DNA from: Thioclava marina
Lineage (GTDB): Bacteria; Pseudomonadota; Alphaproteobacteria; Rhodobacterales; Rhodobacteraceae
Length of the DNA stretch: 64,000 bases
Reading direction: 5' to 3'
Assembly: GCF_002020135.1 (NCBI RefSeq)
Contig: NZ_MPZS01000001.1
Coordinates: forward strand, 2,034,935 to 2,098,934
How positions within the stretch are numbered: position 1 is the first letter of the stretch; each line of letters opens with the position of its first letter. Of the stretch, positions 37,394 through 45,376 are shown one piece after another. Below the pieces are notes generated by a model. The model was not told the origin of the DNA and ran no database searches. It saw only the letters and a program-made list of their open reading frames with translations. Made by a program: the position numbers and the translations under genes.

Positions 37394-37986
37394 GCGGGCG
37401 GGTGACGCTCGAATCCTTCGAAGCTGAAGAGACGGAGGAACAGGAACTTGCTCTGGATGCCGCCGCATTTGAGGAAGCCAAACTCTCCGCGTTCGAGACC
37501 GGATACCAGGCGGGATGGGACGATGCGGTTGCGGCCCAGAATGCCGAGACGGCGCGGCTTCACTCTGATCTTGGCCAGAACCTTCAGGCTCTCTCCTTCA
37601 CCTATCACGAGGCACGCGCCGAGATGCTTGATGCGCTGCGCCCGCTCCTGTTCGAGATTTGCGAGAAACTTTTGCCGCAGCTCGCGCATGACAGCCTCGC
37701 GGGTGTGGTGGTTGAGCAGCTCATGCCGGTGGCCGAGGGCCTCACCTCGGTGCCGATCGTGGTCACCGCGAACCCTGTCGCGCTGTCCCAGATCGAGGGA
37801 ATTGTGGCGCACAAGACGGATCTTCCGCTCAGCTTCGTTGCCGAGCAGACCCTTGGCGAGGGGCAAGTCTACCTGCGCTTTTCCGAAAGCGAGACGCGGA
37901 TCGATCTCGATGCGGTGGTCGCAGCGATCTCGAATGCCGTGACGACCTATTTCAACGCCGACCTGAAGGACGAGACCGATGTCTGA
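37390..37986 (+). CDS. fliH: FliH-like flagellar assembly protein
   Basis: A 198-aa cytoplasmic protein, acidic at the N-terminus, with the FliH-like helical region and a C-terminal alpha/beta domain (ICEKLLPQLAHDSLAGVVVEQLMPV; GEGQVYLRFSESETRIDLD). Position between fliF and fliN supports FliH, the regulator of FliI. It overlaps fliF by 4 bases and fliN by 8. Confidence 0.78.
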   Translation: MSGRVTLESFEAEETEEQELALDAAAFEEAKLSAFETGYQAGWDDAVAAQNAETARLHSDLGQNLQALSFTYHEARAEMLDALRPLLFEICEKLLPQLAHDSLAGVVVEQLMPVAEGLTSVPIVVTANPVALSQIEGIVAHKTDLPLSFVAEQTLGEGQVYLRFSESETRIDLDAVVAAISNAVTTYFNADLKDETDV

Positions 37987-38260
37987 CCCGGCCCAAACCG
38001 ACACCCCCGCGAACAATCCCTTCACGCAAGTGCCGATCGAGATCACGATCTCCGTGGGCAAGGCGCGTCCGCTCGTGCGCGATCTGCTGCGTCTCAAGCG
38101 CGACGCGGTGCTGCCGCTTGATCGCCAGGTGGATGACCCGGTCGAGCTCTATGTCGGCGACAAGCTGATTGCCCGGGGTGAGTTGACCGAGGTGGAAGGT
38201 GAGGCCGGAAAGCTGGCCGTCCGTCTGACCGAGGTGGCCGATCTGCAAAACGGGCTGTGA
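37979..38260 (+). CDS. fliN: Flagellar motor switch protein FliN
   Basis: A 93-aa C-ring protein with the SpoA/FliN domain: PIEITISVGKARPLVRDLL, LPLDRQVDDPVELYVGDKLIARGEL and an EGEAGKLAVRLTE end. Fits a switch subunit that binds phospho-CheY. The start overlaps fliH. Confidence 0.95.
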   Translation: MSDPAQTDTPANNPFTQVPIEITISVGKARPLVRDLLRLKRDAVLPLDRQVDDPVELYVGDKLIARGELTEVEGEAGKLAVRLTEVADLQNGL

Positions 38261-38261
38261 G

Positions 38262-39014
38262 ATGCGCGTCATCCGTCCCCCTTACGTCGCTTCTCTCTCC
38301 GGTTTGGCCGCGTTAACCCTCATGCTTTCGGCGATGCCCGCGGTGGCGCAGGATATCACCCTGTCGCTTGGTGATGGTGAAAGCCTTGCGGGACGCTCGC
38401 TCCTGATCATCGCGGCCATCACGTTGCTGAGCCTCGCACCCGGGCTCGCGATCATGGTGACGGCTTTTCCCTTCATCGTCACGGTCCTGTCGATACTGCG
38501 TCAGGCGCTCGGGTTGCAGCAATCGCCGCCCAATATGCTGATCGTCAGTCTCGCGCTGTTCCTCACCTGGTTCATCATGGAACCGGTTTTTCTCGAAAGC
38601 TGGAGTGTCGCGGGCCAGCCGCTCGTCGATGGTACGATCGACTGGCGGGAAGCGTTTTCACGCGGAATAGAGCCGTTTCGCGCTTTCATGGCCACTCGCA
38701 CGAATCCCGACACGTTTTCATCGCTCACCGCCTTGCGCGAAAGCGCTCCCTATGACGGGGACATGACCGCCGCGCCGCTTTCGACGCTGGTGCCATCTTT
38801 CATGCTCTCGGAAATTACGCGCGCCTTTCAGATCGGCTTTCTCGTCTACCTGCCCTTCCTGATCATCGACCTGGTGGTCTCGGCCGTGTTGATGTCGATG
38901 GGTATGATGATGGTGCCGCCCGCCGTGGTCGCGTTGCCCTTCAAGCTCGCGTTCTTCGTGGTCGCTGACGGGTGGGTACTGCTGTCGGGGGCGCTGGTCA
39001 GAAGTTATTTCTGA
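38262..39014 (+). CDS. fliP: Flagellar export gate protein FliP
   Basis: A 250-aa protein with a signal peptide and four helices. The signatures TAFPFIVTVLSILRQALGLQ and FMLSEITRAFQIGFLVYLPF (a classic FliP pattern) are present. It forms the FliPQR gate. It starts one base after the fliN stop and closes the flagellar island. Confidence 0.97.
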   Translation: MRVIRPPYVASLSGLAALTLMLSAMPAVAQDITLSLGDGESLAGRSLLIIAAITLLSLAPGLAIMVTAFPFIVTVLSILRQALGLQQSPPNMLIVSLALFLTWFIMEPVFLESWSVAGQPLVDGTIDWREAFSRGIEPFRAFMATRTNPDTFSSLTALRESAPYDGDMTAAPLSTLVPSFMLSEITRAFQIGFLVYLPFLIIDLVVSAVLMSMGMMMVPPAVVALPFKLAFFVVADGWVLLSGALVRSYF

Positions 39015-39037
39015 CCCTCGAGACTGGGTGGGAATCC

Positions 39038-39934
39038 TCAGTCGAGACGCGCGGGCAGGGTCAGCCCGCGCAGGATTTCCGCAGCTTCCATCGGGCGCTT
39101 GCCCGGGCGCTGGGCTTCGAGGACTTCAAGCGCGCCACTGCCGCAGGCGATGGTGAAGCCGCCGAGGAGGGTTCCGGGTTCGCCACTGCCGGGGGCCAAT
39201 TCGGCGCGCAGCAATTTGATGCGTTCGCCACCCACCTCGCACCAGGCGCCTGGAAAGGGCGAGAGCCCGTTGATATGGCGCACGAGATCGCCGGCGGGGC
39301 GGGACCAGTCGATCCGCGCCTCGGCCTTGTCGATCTTCGCGGCATAGGTCACGCCCGCTACGGGTTGCGGCTCGGCGATGAGTGAATCGATCCGCGCCAA
39401 AGCCTCAACGATCAGCCGCGCACCCATCGCGCTTAGCCGGTCATGCAGCTCGCCGGTCGTCTCGGTAGCACCAATCGGGATCTCCTCGCGCAGCAGAACC
39501 GGGCCGGTGTCGAGGCCCGCCTCCATCTGCATGATGCAGATCCCGGTCTCGGTATCGCCTGCCATGATCGCGCGGTGGATCGGGGCCGCGCCGCGCCAGC
39601 GCGGCAACAGCGAGGCGTGAATGTTCAGGCAACCCTTCGCGGGCGCGTCGAGAATGGCTTGCGGCAGGATCAGCCCGTAAGCCACGACCACGGCAATGTC
39701 GGCGTCGAGCGCCGCGAAAGCTTCGCGATCTTCGGCGGATTTGAAGTTGAGGGGCGTGCGCACCTCAAGCCCAAGTTCGGCCGCCTTCGCGTGTACCGGC
39801 GAGGGGCGGTCCTTTTTGCCGCGACCCGCCGGACGCGGCGGCTGAGAATAGACCGCGACGATGTCGTGTTCAGCAGCCAGAGCCTCGAGAACGGGAACGG
39901 AAAATTCCGGCGTGCCCATGAAGATGACGCGCAT
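39038..39934 (-). CDS. fmt: Methionyl-tRNA formyltransferase
   Basis: A 298-aa enzyme starting [19 protein letters not shown]. The folate-binding [16 protein letters not shown] motif contains the N-x-H-x-S-L-L-P-x-W-R-G family pattern ([12 protein letters not shown]), and the C-terminal tRNA-binding domain follows. It formylates initiator Met-tRNA. Operon def-def2-fmt on the minus strand with a 9-base gap from def2. Confidence 0.97.
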   Translation of the reverse strand: MRVIFMGTPEFSVPVLEALAAEHDIVAVYSQPPRPAGRGKKDRPSPVHAKAAELGLEVRTPLNFKSAEDREAFAALDADIAVVVAYGLILPQAILDAPAKGCLNIHASLLPRWRGAAPIHRAIMAGDTETGICIMQMEAGLDTGPVLLREEIPIGATETTGELHDRLSAMGARLIVEALARIDSLIAEPQPVAGVTYAAKIDKAEARIDWSRPAGDLVRHINGLSPFPGAWCEVGGERIKLLRAELAPGSGEPGTLLGGFTIACGSGALEVLEAQRPGKRPMEAAEILRGLTLPARLD

Positions 39935-39943
39935 CTGCCCTCC

Positions 39944-40444
39944 TCAGCTCTTGTGGAGCTTCTTCGATTTCTGAACCAGCATCTTGCGGCGCAGCGGCGA
40001 GAGGTGGTCGACATAGACCTTGCCGTTCAAGTGGTCGATCTGGTGCTGAACGGAGGTCGCCCAAAGACCCACGAAATCGCGGTCTTCCATCTCGCCATCC
40101 TCGTTGAGAAACCGCACCGTCACTGCGCGCGGGCGTTCGATCGGGGCGAAGACGCCGGGCAGGTTCGGCGAGGCCTCGTCATGTTTGCGCATCTGGATCG
40201 ACGCGTGAAGCACCTCGGGGTTGGCCATCCGCACCGCCTGACCGCGCTTTTCGGAGGCATCGACCACGGCAAGACGCATCATGATCCCGATCTGCGGCGC
40301 GGCCAGACCGACGCCGGGCATTGCATCCATCGTCTCGATCATGTCGTCCCAGATCATCCGCACAGTCTCGGTGATCGCCTCGACCGGCTCGGCGAGGCGA
40401 TGCAGGCGGCGGTCATCGTAGGGAATGAAGGGGCGCACGGCCAT
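39944..40444 (-). CDS. Degenerate peptide deformylase-like protein
   Basis: A 166-aa protein that aligns by eye with peptide deformylase but lacks key residues. Motif 1 is intact (GVGLAAPQIG). Motif 2, normally EGCLS with the metal-ligand Cys, is replaced by SPNLPGVF. Motif 3, normally HExDH, reads HQIDH, so the catalytic Glu is Gln. Deformylase activity is therefore doubtful. Its ATG overlaps the def stop (TGATG), so it is coupled to the normal enzyme. A regulatory, binding or chaperone role is speculative. Confidence 0.9.
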   Translation of the reverse strand: MAVRPFIPYDDRRLHRLAEPVEAITETVRMIWDDMIETMDAMPGVGLAAPQIGIMMRLAVVDASEKRGQAVRMANPEVLHASIQMRKHDEASPNLPGVFAPIERPRAVTVRFLNEDGEMEDRDFVGLWATSVQHQIDHLNGKVYVDHLSPLRRKMLVQKSKKLHKS

Positions 40445-40989
40445 CAGAGGATCGGGTCCTTCGCAGCACCGCTGCGGGCACGCTCGCGCTTCAGCTTTTC
40501 CATCTTCCGGGTGATCATCTTGCGTTTCATCGGGCCCAGATAATCGATGAAGAGCTTGCCGTTGAGGTGGTCGAACTCGTGCTGGGCGCAGGTCGCCCAA
40601 AGCCCGTCGAACTGCTCCTCATGGGTTTGACCGTCAAGGCCAAGCCAGCGCATCCGCACCTCGGCCGGGCGCGTCACCTCGGCATATTGCTCGGGGATCG
40701 AAAGGCAGCCTTCCTCGTAGACGTTCGTCTCCTCGGAGCCCCACGTCACCTCGGGGTTGATCAAGACCATCGGCTCGGGCGCCGCGTCCTTCTCCTTGAC
40801 GCAATCCATCACGAAGACGCGCTTCATCACGCCGACCTGCGGAGCCGCCAGACCGATGCCGGGCGCGTCATACATGGTCGCGAGCATGTCGTCGGCGAGC
40901 TTGCGGATCTCGTCGGTCACTTCGGGTACCGGATCGCACACCTTCTTCAGGCGCGGGTCGGGATGGATCAGGATCGGTCGTAGCGTCAT
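40444..40989 (-). CDS. def: Peptide deformylase
   Basis: A 181-aa enzyme with all three motifs: GIGLAAPQVG, EEGCLSIP (metal Cys) and HEFDHLNG (two metal His plus catalytic Glu). It removes the formyl group from nascent proteins. The ATG at 40987-40989 is chosen because the family starts MTLRPIL; the upstream extension crosses the intergenic region. Confidence 0.97.
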   Translation of the reverse strand: MTLRPILIHPDPRLKKVCDPVPEVTDEIRKLADDMLATMYDAPGIGLAAPQVGVMKRVFVMDCVKEKDAAPEPMVLINPEVTWGSEETNVYEEGCLSIPEQYAEVTRPAEVRMRWLGLDGQTHEEQFDGLWATCAQHEFDHLNGKLFIDYLGPMKRKMITRKMEKLKRERARSGAAKDPIL

Positions 40990-41116
40990 GGAGGGGGATT
41001 TAGGCGAAGCCGCCCCTTTGCGCAATGGGCGCGCCATTGTGCCCGGGACAAATCGCCATTTGTATCCCGGCAGGGCTTTTGCTCTGATGCGCTCGATCTG
41101 CAAGCAAGAGGCGACG

Positions 41117-42292
41117 ATGAGCAAACCCGATTTCGACGAGATGATCGACCGCGTAGGCACCCATTCGATGAAATGGGACGTGATGGAAGAGCGCTACGGT
41201 GTCTCGCCCGAGGAAGGGATCTCGATGTGGGTGGCCGATATGGATTTTCGTCCGCCCGCATGCGTGCAGTCGGCGCTTGAAGAGATGGTCGCGCATGGGG
41301 TCTACGGTTACTGGGGCGACGAAAGCGATTACCGCGCGGCGATCGGCTGGTGGATGCGCGAGCGGCACGGCTGGGAGGTGTCGCCGGATTCCATCTTCAC
41401 CACGCATGGTTTGGTGAACGGGACGGCGATGTGCGTCGACGCCTTCACCCAGCCTGGCGATGCAGTGGTGCTGATGACCCCGGTTTACCATGCTTTCGCG
41501 CGTATCATCAAAGCCTCGGGTCGCGAGGTGCGGGAATGCCAGCTCGTTCTGAAAAACGGTCGTTACGAGATGGACTTCGACGCCTGGGACGATTTGATGA
41601 CCGGGGCGGAAACCATGTTGATCCTGTGCTCGCCGCATAATCCTGGCGGCCGTGTCTGGAGCCGGGCCGAGCTGGAGGCGACGGCCGCCTTCGCCAAGCG
41701 CCATGGGCTCGTTCTGGTCTCGGACGAAATCCACCATGATCTTGTGATGCCGGGGCAAGCGCATCTGCCGATGGCCGTCGCCGCGCCGGACCAGCCTGTC
41801 GTCATGCTGAGTGCGACCACCAAGAGCTTCAACATCGCGGGCACCCATTCGGGCAATGTCATCATCGCCGATCCGGAGCTGCGCTCCCGGTTTGGCGCTC
41901 GGATGGCCGCGCTCGGGATCGCCCCAAACAGCTTTGGCATCAAGATGGCGACGGCGGCCTACAGTCCGGAAGGTGCCGCCTGGATCGACGCGCTCGTGAC
42001 TTATCTCGATGAAAACAGAAAGATTTTTGATGCGGGTGTGAACGCGGTGCCTGGGCTCCGATCGATGCCGCTTGAAGCGACATATCTCGCCTGGGTCGAT
42101 TTTTCCGGGACCGGCATGACGCCGGCGGAATTCACGCGCCGGGTGGAGAAGGAAGCCAAGATCGCCGCCAACCATGGCGATACCTTCGGTTCCGGCGGCG
42201 AGAACTTTCTTCGCTTCAACCTCGCGACGCCGAGGGCTCGTGTGGTCGAGGCGGTCGAGCGTCTGCAAAAGGCATTCGTCGACCTGCAATAA
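41117..42292 (+). CDS. MalY/PatB-type PLP enzyme (cystathionine beta-lyase or aminotransferase)
   Basis: A 391-aa fold-type I PLP enzyme. The N-terminus MWVADMDFRPPACVQSAL is the MalY/PatB hallmark. SPHNPGGRVW, VSDEIHHDLVMPG and the Schiff-base Lys in SATTKSFNIAG follow. Likely C-S lyase of cystathionine or cysteine; the exact substrate cannot be read. Divergent from def; ends at a strong terminator. Confidence 0.9.
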   Translation: MSKPDFDEMIDRVGTHSMKWDVMEERYGVSPEEGISMWVADMDFRPPACVQSALEEMVAHGVYGYWGDESDYRAAIGWWMRERHGWEVSPDSIFTTHGLVNGTAMCVDAFTQPGDAVVLMTPVYHAFARIIKASGREVRECQLVLKNGRYEMDFDAWDDLMTGAETMLILCSPHNPGGRVWSRAELEATAAFAKRHGLVLVSDEIHHDLVMPGQAHLPMAVAAPDQPVVMLSATTKSFNIAGTHSGNVIIADPELRSRFGARMAALGIAPNSFGIKMATAAYSPEGAAWIDALVTYLDENRKIFDAGVNAVPGLRSMPLEATYLAWVDFSGTGMTPAEFTRRVEKEAKIAANHGDTFGSGGENFLRFNLATPRARVVEAVERLQKAFVDLQ

Positions 42293-42293
42293 G

Positions 42294-42320
42294 AAAACGC
42301 CGGTGCGATCCCGGCGTTTT
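42294..42320. terminator. Bidirectional rho-independent terminator
   Basis: A 10-bp stem AAAACGCCGG (42294-42303) / CCGGCGTTTT (42311-42320) with T runs on both strands. It lies between the convergent PatB-like and 115-aa genes. Confidence 0.85.
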
Positions 42321-42340
42321 CGGCCTTCCTGCGCCTTGGC

Positions 42341-42688
42341 CTACATTTCGGGCAGATAGCCTGCGATCCGAGGGCCTTCCCGAGCGAAATCGAGCGCTGC
42401 ACGGTCGCTCACGGCGGTTTCGCGCTTGACCGTGCAGATCAGCTCTCGCCCCTGGATTTCTGAGGCGACGATCAGGCAGGTCGCGATATGCTCGGGGCCG
42501 TCATAGAGATCGACATGTCCACGCAGCGTGGTCACCTGGTCGGCATCGAGCGCGAAGCCGCCCTTGAAACGGCGCAGCACAGGCCAGATTTGCCCGTCCG
42601 CGAGAACACGCAGCCGCGCATTCTTCGCAGCTTCGCGTTTTTGCGCCGCGCGCAGCCCTTCGAGCACCTCTTTGGGCAGGAATTCCAT
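42341..42688 (-). CDS. Small conserved-looking cytoplasmic protein, unknown
   Basis: A 115-aa protein, start MEFLPKEVLEGL with GGAGG upstream (42692-42698). Basic N-terminal helix (LRAAQKREAAKNARLRVL), then beta-rich sequence (IWPVLRRFKGGFALDADQV; HVDLYDGPEHIATCLIVAS). It has the codon use of its neighbours and a good ribosome-binding site, so I regard it as real. I do not recognise a family. Divergent from the lytic transglycosylase gene across a spacer with two GTTAAC sites. Confidence 0.78.
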   Translation of the reverse strand: MEFLPKEVLEGLRAAQKREAAKNARLRVLADGQIWPVLRRFKGGFALDADQVTTLRGHVDLYDGPEHIATCLIVASEIQGRELICTVKRETAVSDRAALDFAREGPRIAGYLPEM

Positions 42689-42728
42689 GGCAACCTCCAG
42701 CAGCTTCCCCAAGCCCGATGCTGATCAC

Positions 42729-42751
42729 GTTAACGTAAAAAGCAAGTTAAC
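42729..42751. repeat. Paired GTTAAC sites in a divergent promoter region
   Basis: GTTAAC at 42729-42734 and 42746-42751, 11 bases apart, between the divergent 115-aa gene and the MltB-like gene. Possible regulatory site; no protein is assigned. Confidence 0.4.
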
Positions 42752-42868
42752 CTTTCGGCCGGTTCCATGCCGCATGTGCAAAGAGTGCTGAAATTGCAAC
42801 GGCTTGGGTGGTTGCGGCTTATATGGCCTGGCGTTAGCGTGATCGGGTCAAGTGTTGCGGAGGTTACC

Positions 42869-44035
42869 ATGCGCCGCCTGTTTCTGATTGCACTCCTGTC
42901 GGTCGCGCCGTCCCTTGCCCAAGCACAATGCGGTGGCAGCTGGTCCGCATTCCTGACGGATATCCGGGCCGAGCTTCGGGCCGCGGGTCTCAGCGCGCGC
43001 GAGGTTGATGGGTTTCTTGCGGGGGCCCGGCAGGATCCGAAAGTACTGCGGGCTGATCGGGCGCAGGGTGTCTTCCAGAAAAATTTCCTCGACTTCGCCG
43101 GAGCCGTGATCAGCCAGAACCGGATGGTGAACGGCGCGCGCAATGCCAAGCGATATGCTGCGACGTTCGATCGGATCGAGCGTGATTATGGCGTTTCGCG
43201 CGGGGTGCTTCTGGCGTTCTGGGCGCTTGAGACCGATTACGGCGCGGTGCAAGGGGATTTCAACACGCGCAATGCGCTGCTCACGCTCGCGCATGATTGC
43301 CGTCGCCCCGAGCTGTTTCGTCCGCAAGTCATTGCCGCCGCTGAACTCTATCGGCGTGGCGATTTCGATCCGCAGCGCACGACGGGGGCCTGGGCCGGTG
43401 AAATCGGGCAGGTTCAGATGTTGCCCGATGACATCTTGCGAAATGGAGTCGACGGGGATGGCGACGGTCATGTGCGGTTGAAGGCCTCCGCGTCCGATGC
43501 GTTGATGTCCGGCGCCAAGATGCTGAGGGATCTCGGTTGGCGACCGGGAGAAGCTTGGATGCAGGAAATCATCCTCCCCGCCTCTCTCGATTGGGCGAAA
43601 ACCGGTCTTGAGACGGAGCTTTCGACGAGCGAGTGGGTGGCGATGGGGGTGAAGGCCCGCGAAGGCACTCTGGCGCGCGGCATGCGTGGATCCGTTCTTC
43701 TGCCGATGGGGCGGAAGGGGCCTGCCTTCATGGCTTATCCCAATTTTCGTATTCTTTTCGAATGGAACAAAAGCTTTGTCTATGTGACCTCAGCGGCATA
43801 TTTCGCGACCCGCCTGGAGGGTGCTGCAAGGGTCCAGTCTGGAGCGCCCGATCGCGGATTGAGCCCTGCGCAAATCAAGCTGTTGCAGACGAAACTTGCA
43901 AAAATGGGTTACGATGTTGGCAAGATTGACGGGATCCTCGGGGCGAAGACACGTCCTGCGGTGCAAGCTGCCCAGATGCGCCTCGGACTGCCTGCCGACG
44001 GATGGCCGACGAAATCTTTGCTCGACCGGCTTTGA
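42869..44035 (+). CDS. MltB-family lytic murein transglycosylase with peptidoglycan-binding domain
   Basis: A 388-aa secreted protein. Signal peptide ends at AQAQC. The SLT_2 domain shows the catalytic Glu in AFWALETDYGAVQGDFNTRN and WAGEIGQVQMLPDDIL. A C-terminal PG_binding_1 domain (LSPAQIKLLQTKLAKMGYD; DGILGAKTRPAVQAAQ) anchors it to the wall. It cleaves glycan strands to 1,6-anhydro ends. GCGGAGG precedes the start. Confidence 0.92.
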   Translation: MRRLFLIALLSVAPSLAQAQCGGSWSAFLTDIRAELRAAGLSAREVDGFLAGARQDPKVLRADRAQGVFQKNFLDFAGAVISQNRMVNGARNAKRYAATFDRIERDYGVSRGVLLAFWALETDYGAVQGDFNTRNALLTLAHDCRRPELFRPQVIAAAELYRRGDFDPQRTTGAWAGEIGQVQMLPDDILRNGVDGDGDGHVRLKASASDALMSGAKMLRDLGWRPGEAWMQEIILPASLDWAKTGLETELSTSEWVAMGVKAREGTLARGMRGSVLLPMGRKGPAFMAYPNFRILFEWNKSFVYVTSAAYFATRLEGAARVQSGAPDRGLSPAQIKLLQTKLAKMGYDVGKIDGILGAKTRPAVQAAQMRLGLPADGWPTKSLLDRL

Positions 44036-44038
44036 GGG

Positions 44039-45376
44039 TCAGGTCGGCCCGTGTTCTCCCGCGAAGAAAGACAGGAACGGGCTCAGCAAGTAGTGAAGCG
44101 GAGAAATGTTCGCAGTGCGAAGAAACACTTCCGCAGGCATGCCGGGAAGCAGGTGGCGTCGATGCGATTCTTCCATCTGTACCATGTCGAAGGCGATCTC
44201 GATCTGGTAATAGGTCGCCCCGGTTGTCGCGTCGGAAACGATATCGGGCGAGATCCGCGTCAATTCGCCCGTCAGGTCCGTCGAGCTGCGCGAGGAAAGG
44301 CCGGGGAAACGCAAAGTCGCGATCTGCCCGGGACTGACATCGTCGACATTGATTGGAGCAAGCCGCGCCATGATGACGAGCGGCCGGTCCTGCTCGATGA
44401 TGGAGAGCACCGGCTCTGCCGGACGCAGCACCGCGTGATCGCCTGAAACCATGACCTCATGGACGATGCCGCTTGTCGGTGCGCGCAGGTCACGCCTCGC
44501 GATCAACTGGCGCAGTCGCTGTTCTCGCTCGGCGAGTTCGAGGACCCGCGCCCGCGTTTCCTCGAGCTCCGCTTCGACGGATTCCCGACGTTGCAGGACC
44601 AGACGTGTCGCCGCGAGAAGGACCTCGCCGCGTTGGACCGTGATCAGCGCGCGCTGAGATTTGAGCGCGCCCATGCGACCTTCGAGTGATGCGCTTTCGC
44701 GCTCGAGCGCAAGGACGCGGCTTGCCTGGGCCAGTCCCCGGTCACGCAGGCTTCGTTGCGCGACGAGCTCTTGCTCTATGAGTTCGGTTTGTCGCCGAAG
44801 CGCCGCAATCTGCGCTTCGATGCCTGCGCCTTGGGTTTCAATCTCGCGCACCTGCATCGAAATATGGGCGCGCTGCTGAGTGAAACTCAGGCTGCGGGCT
44901 TCGAACAGGGCGTTTTGTCCCGCCATCAGTCGGGCGAATTCCGGACGGAGCAGTGCGGTCCCGGTGAGGCGCGCCGGAAAGCTTATCGTCTTGGAATTCT
45001 CACGCTCGGCGGTGAGGCGGGCGCGACGGGCGAGGAGTTCCAGATAGGATGCCTCGACGATGGCGAGTTCGGATTTTTTTTCATCCGACTCGAGCTGCAA
45101 GAGAACTTGACCCTTTTCAACGCGGTCGCCGCTTTTCACCAGCAGTCTTTGAACCACCCCGCCATCTGGATGCTGAACGATCTGTCGGTTCTTGTCGACT
45201 TCGACCCGGCCGCTCGCCTCGACCGTGCCTGCCAGTCGCGCCGAGAGGAGCCACGTCCCGAAACCTGCAAGCAACAGGCTGATAGCGGTGACGCCGATCA
45301 GGGTCGGGAGGCGTTTGGATTCGGCGCTCGGACGCACGTCTGAGGCGGGCACATGGCTCTCGGTCTTGTCGGTCAT
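44039..45376 (-). CDS. HlyD-family type I secretion periplasmic adaptor
   Basis: A 445-aa membrane fusion protein: one N-terminal helix (LIGVTAISLLLAGFGTWLL), biotinyl-lipoyl-like half (VVQRLLVKSGDRVEKGQVLLQLE), long coiled coil, then RAPTSGIVHEVMVSGDHAVL and a C-terminal beta barrel. Belongs with the ABC exporter upstream, whose gene it overlaps by 4 bases. It should link the exporter to a TolC-like pore. No RTX substrate is adjacent. Confidence 0.93.
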   Translation of the reverse strand: MTDKTESHVPASDVRPSAESKRLPTLIGVTAISLLLAGFGTWLLSARLAGTVEASGRVEVDKNRQIVQHPDGGVVQRLLVKSGDRVEKGQVLLQLESDEKKSELAIVEASYLELLARRARLTAERENSKTISFPARLTGTALLRPEFARLMAGQNALFEARSLSFTQQRAHISMQVREIETQGAGIEAQIAALRRQTELIEQELVAQRSLRDRGLAQASRVLALERESASLEGRMGALKSQRALITVQRGEVLLAATRLVLQRRESVEAELEETRARVLELAEREQRLRQLIARRDLRAPTSGIVHEVMVSGDHAVLRPAEPVLSIIEQDRPLVIMARLAPINVDDVSPGQIATLRFPGLSSRSSTDLTGELTRISPDIVSDATTGATYYQIEIAFDMVQMEESHRRHLLPGMPAEVFLRTANISPLHYLLSPFLSFFAGEHGPT

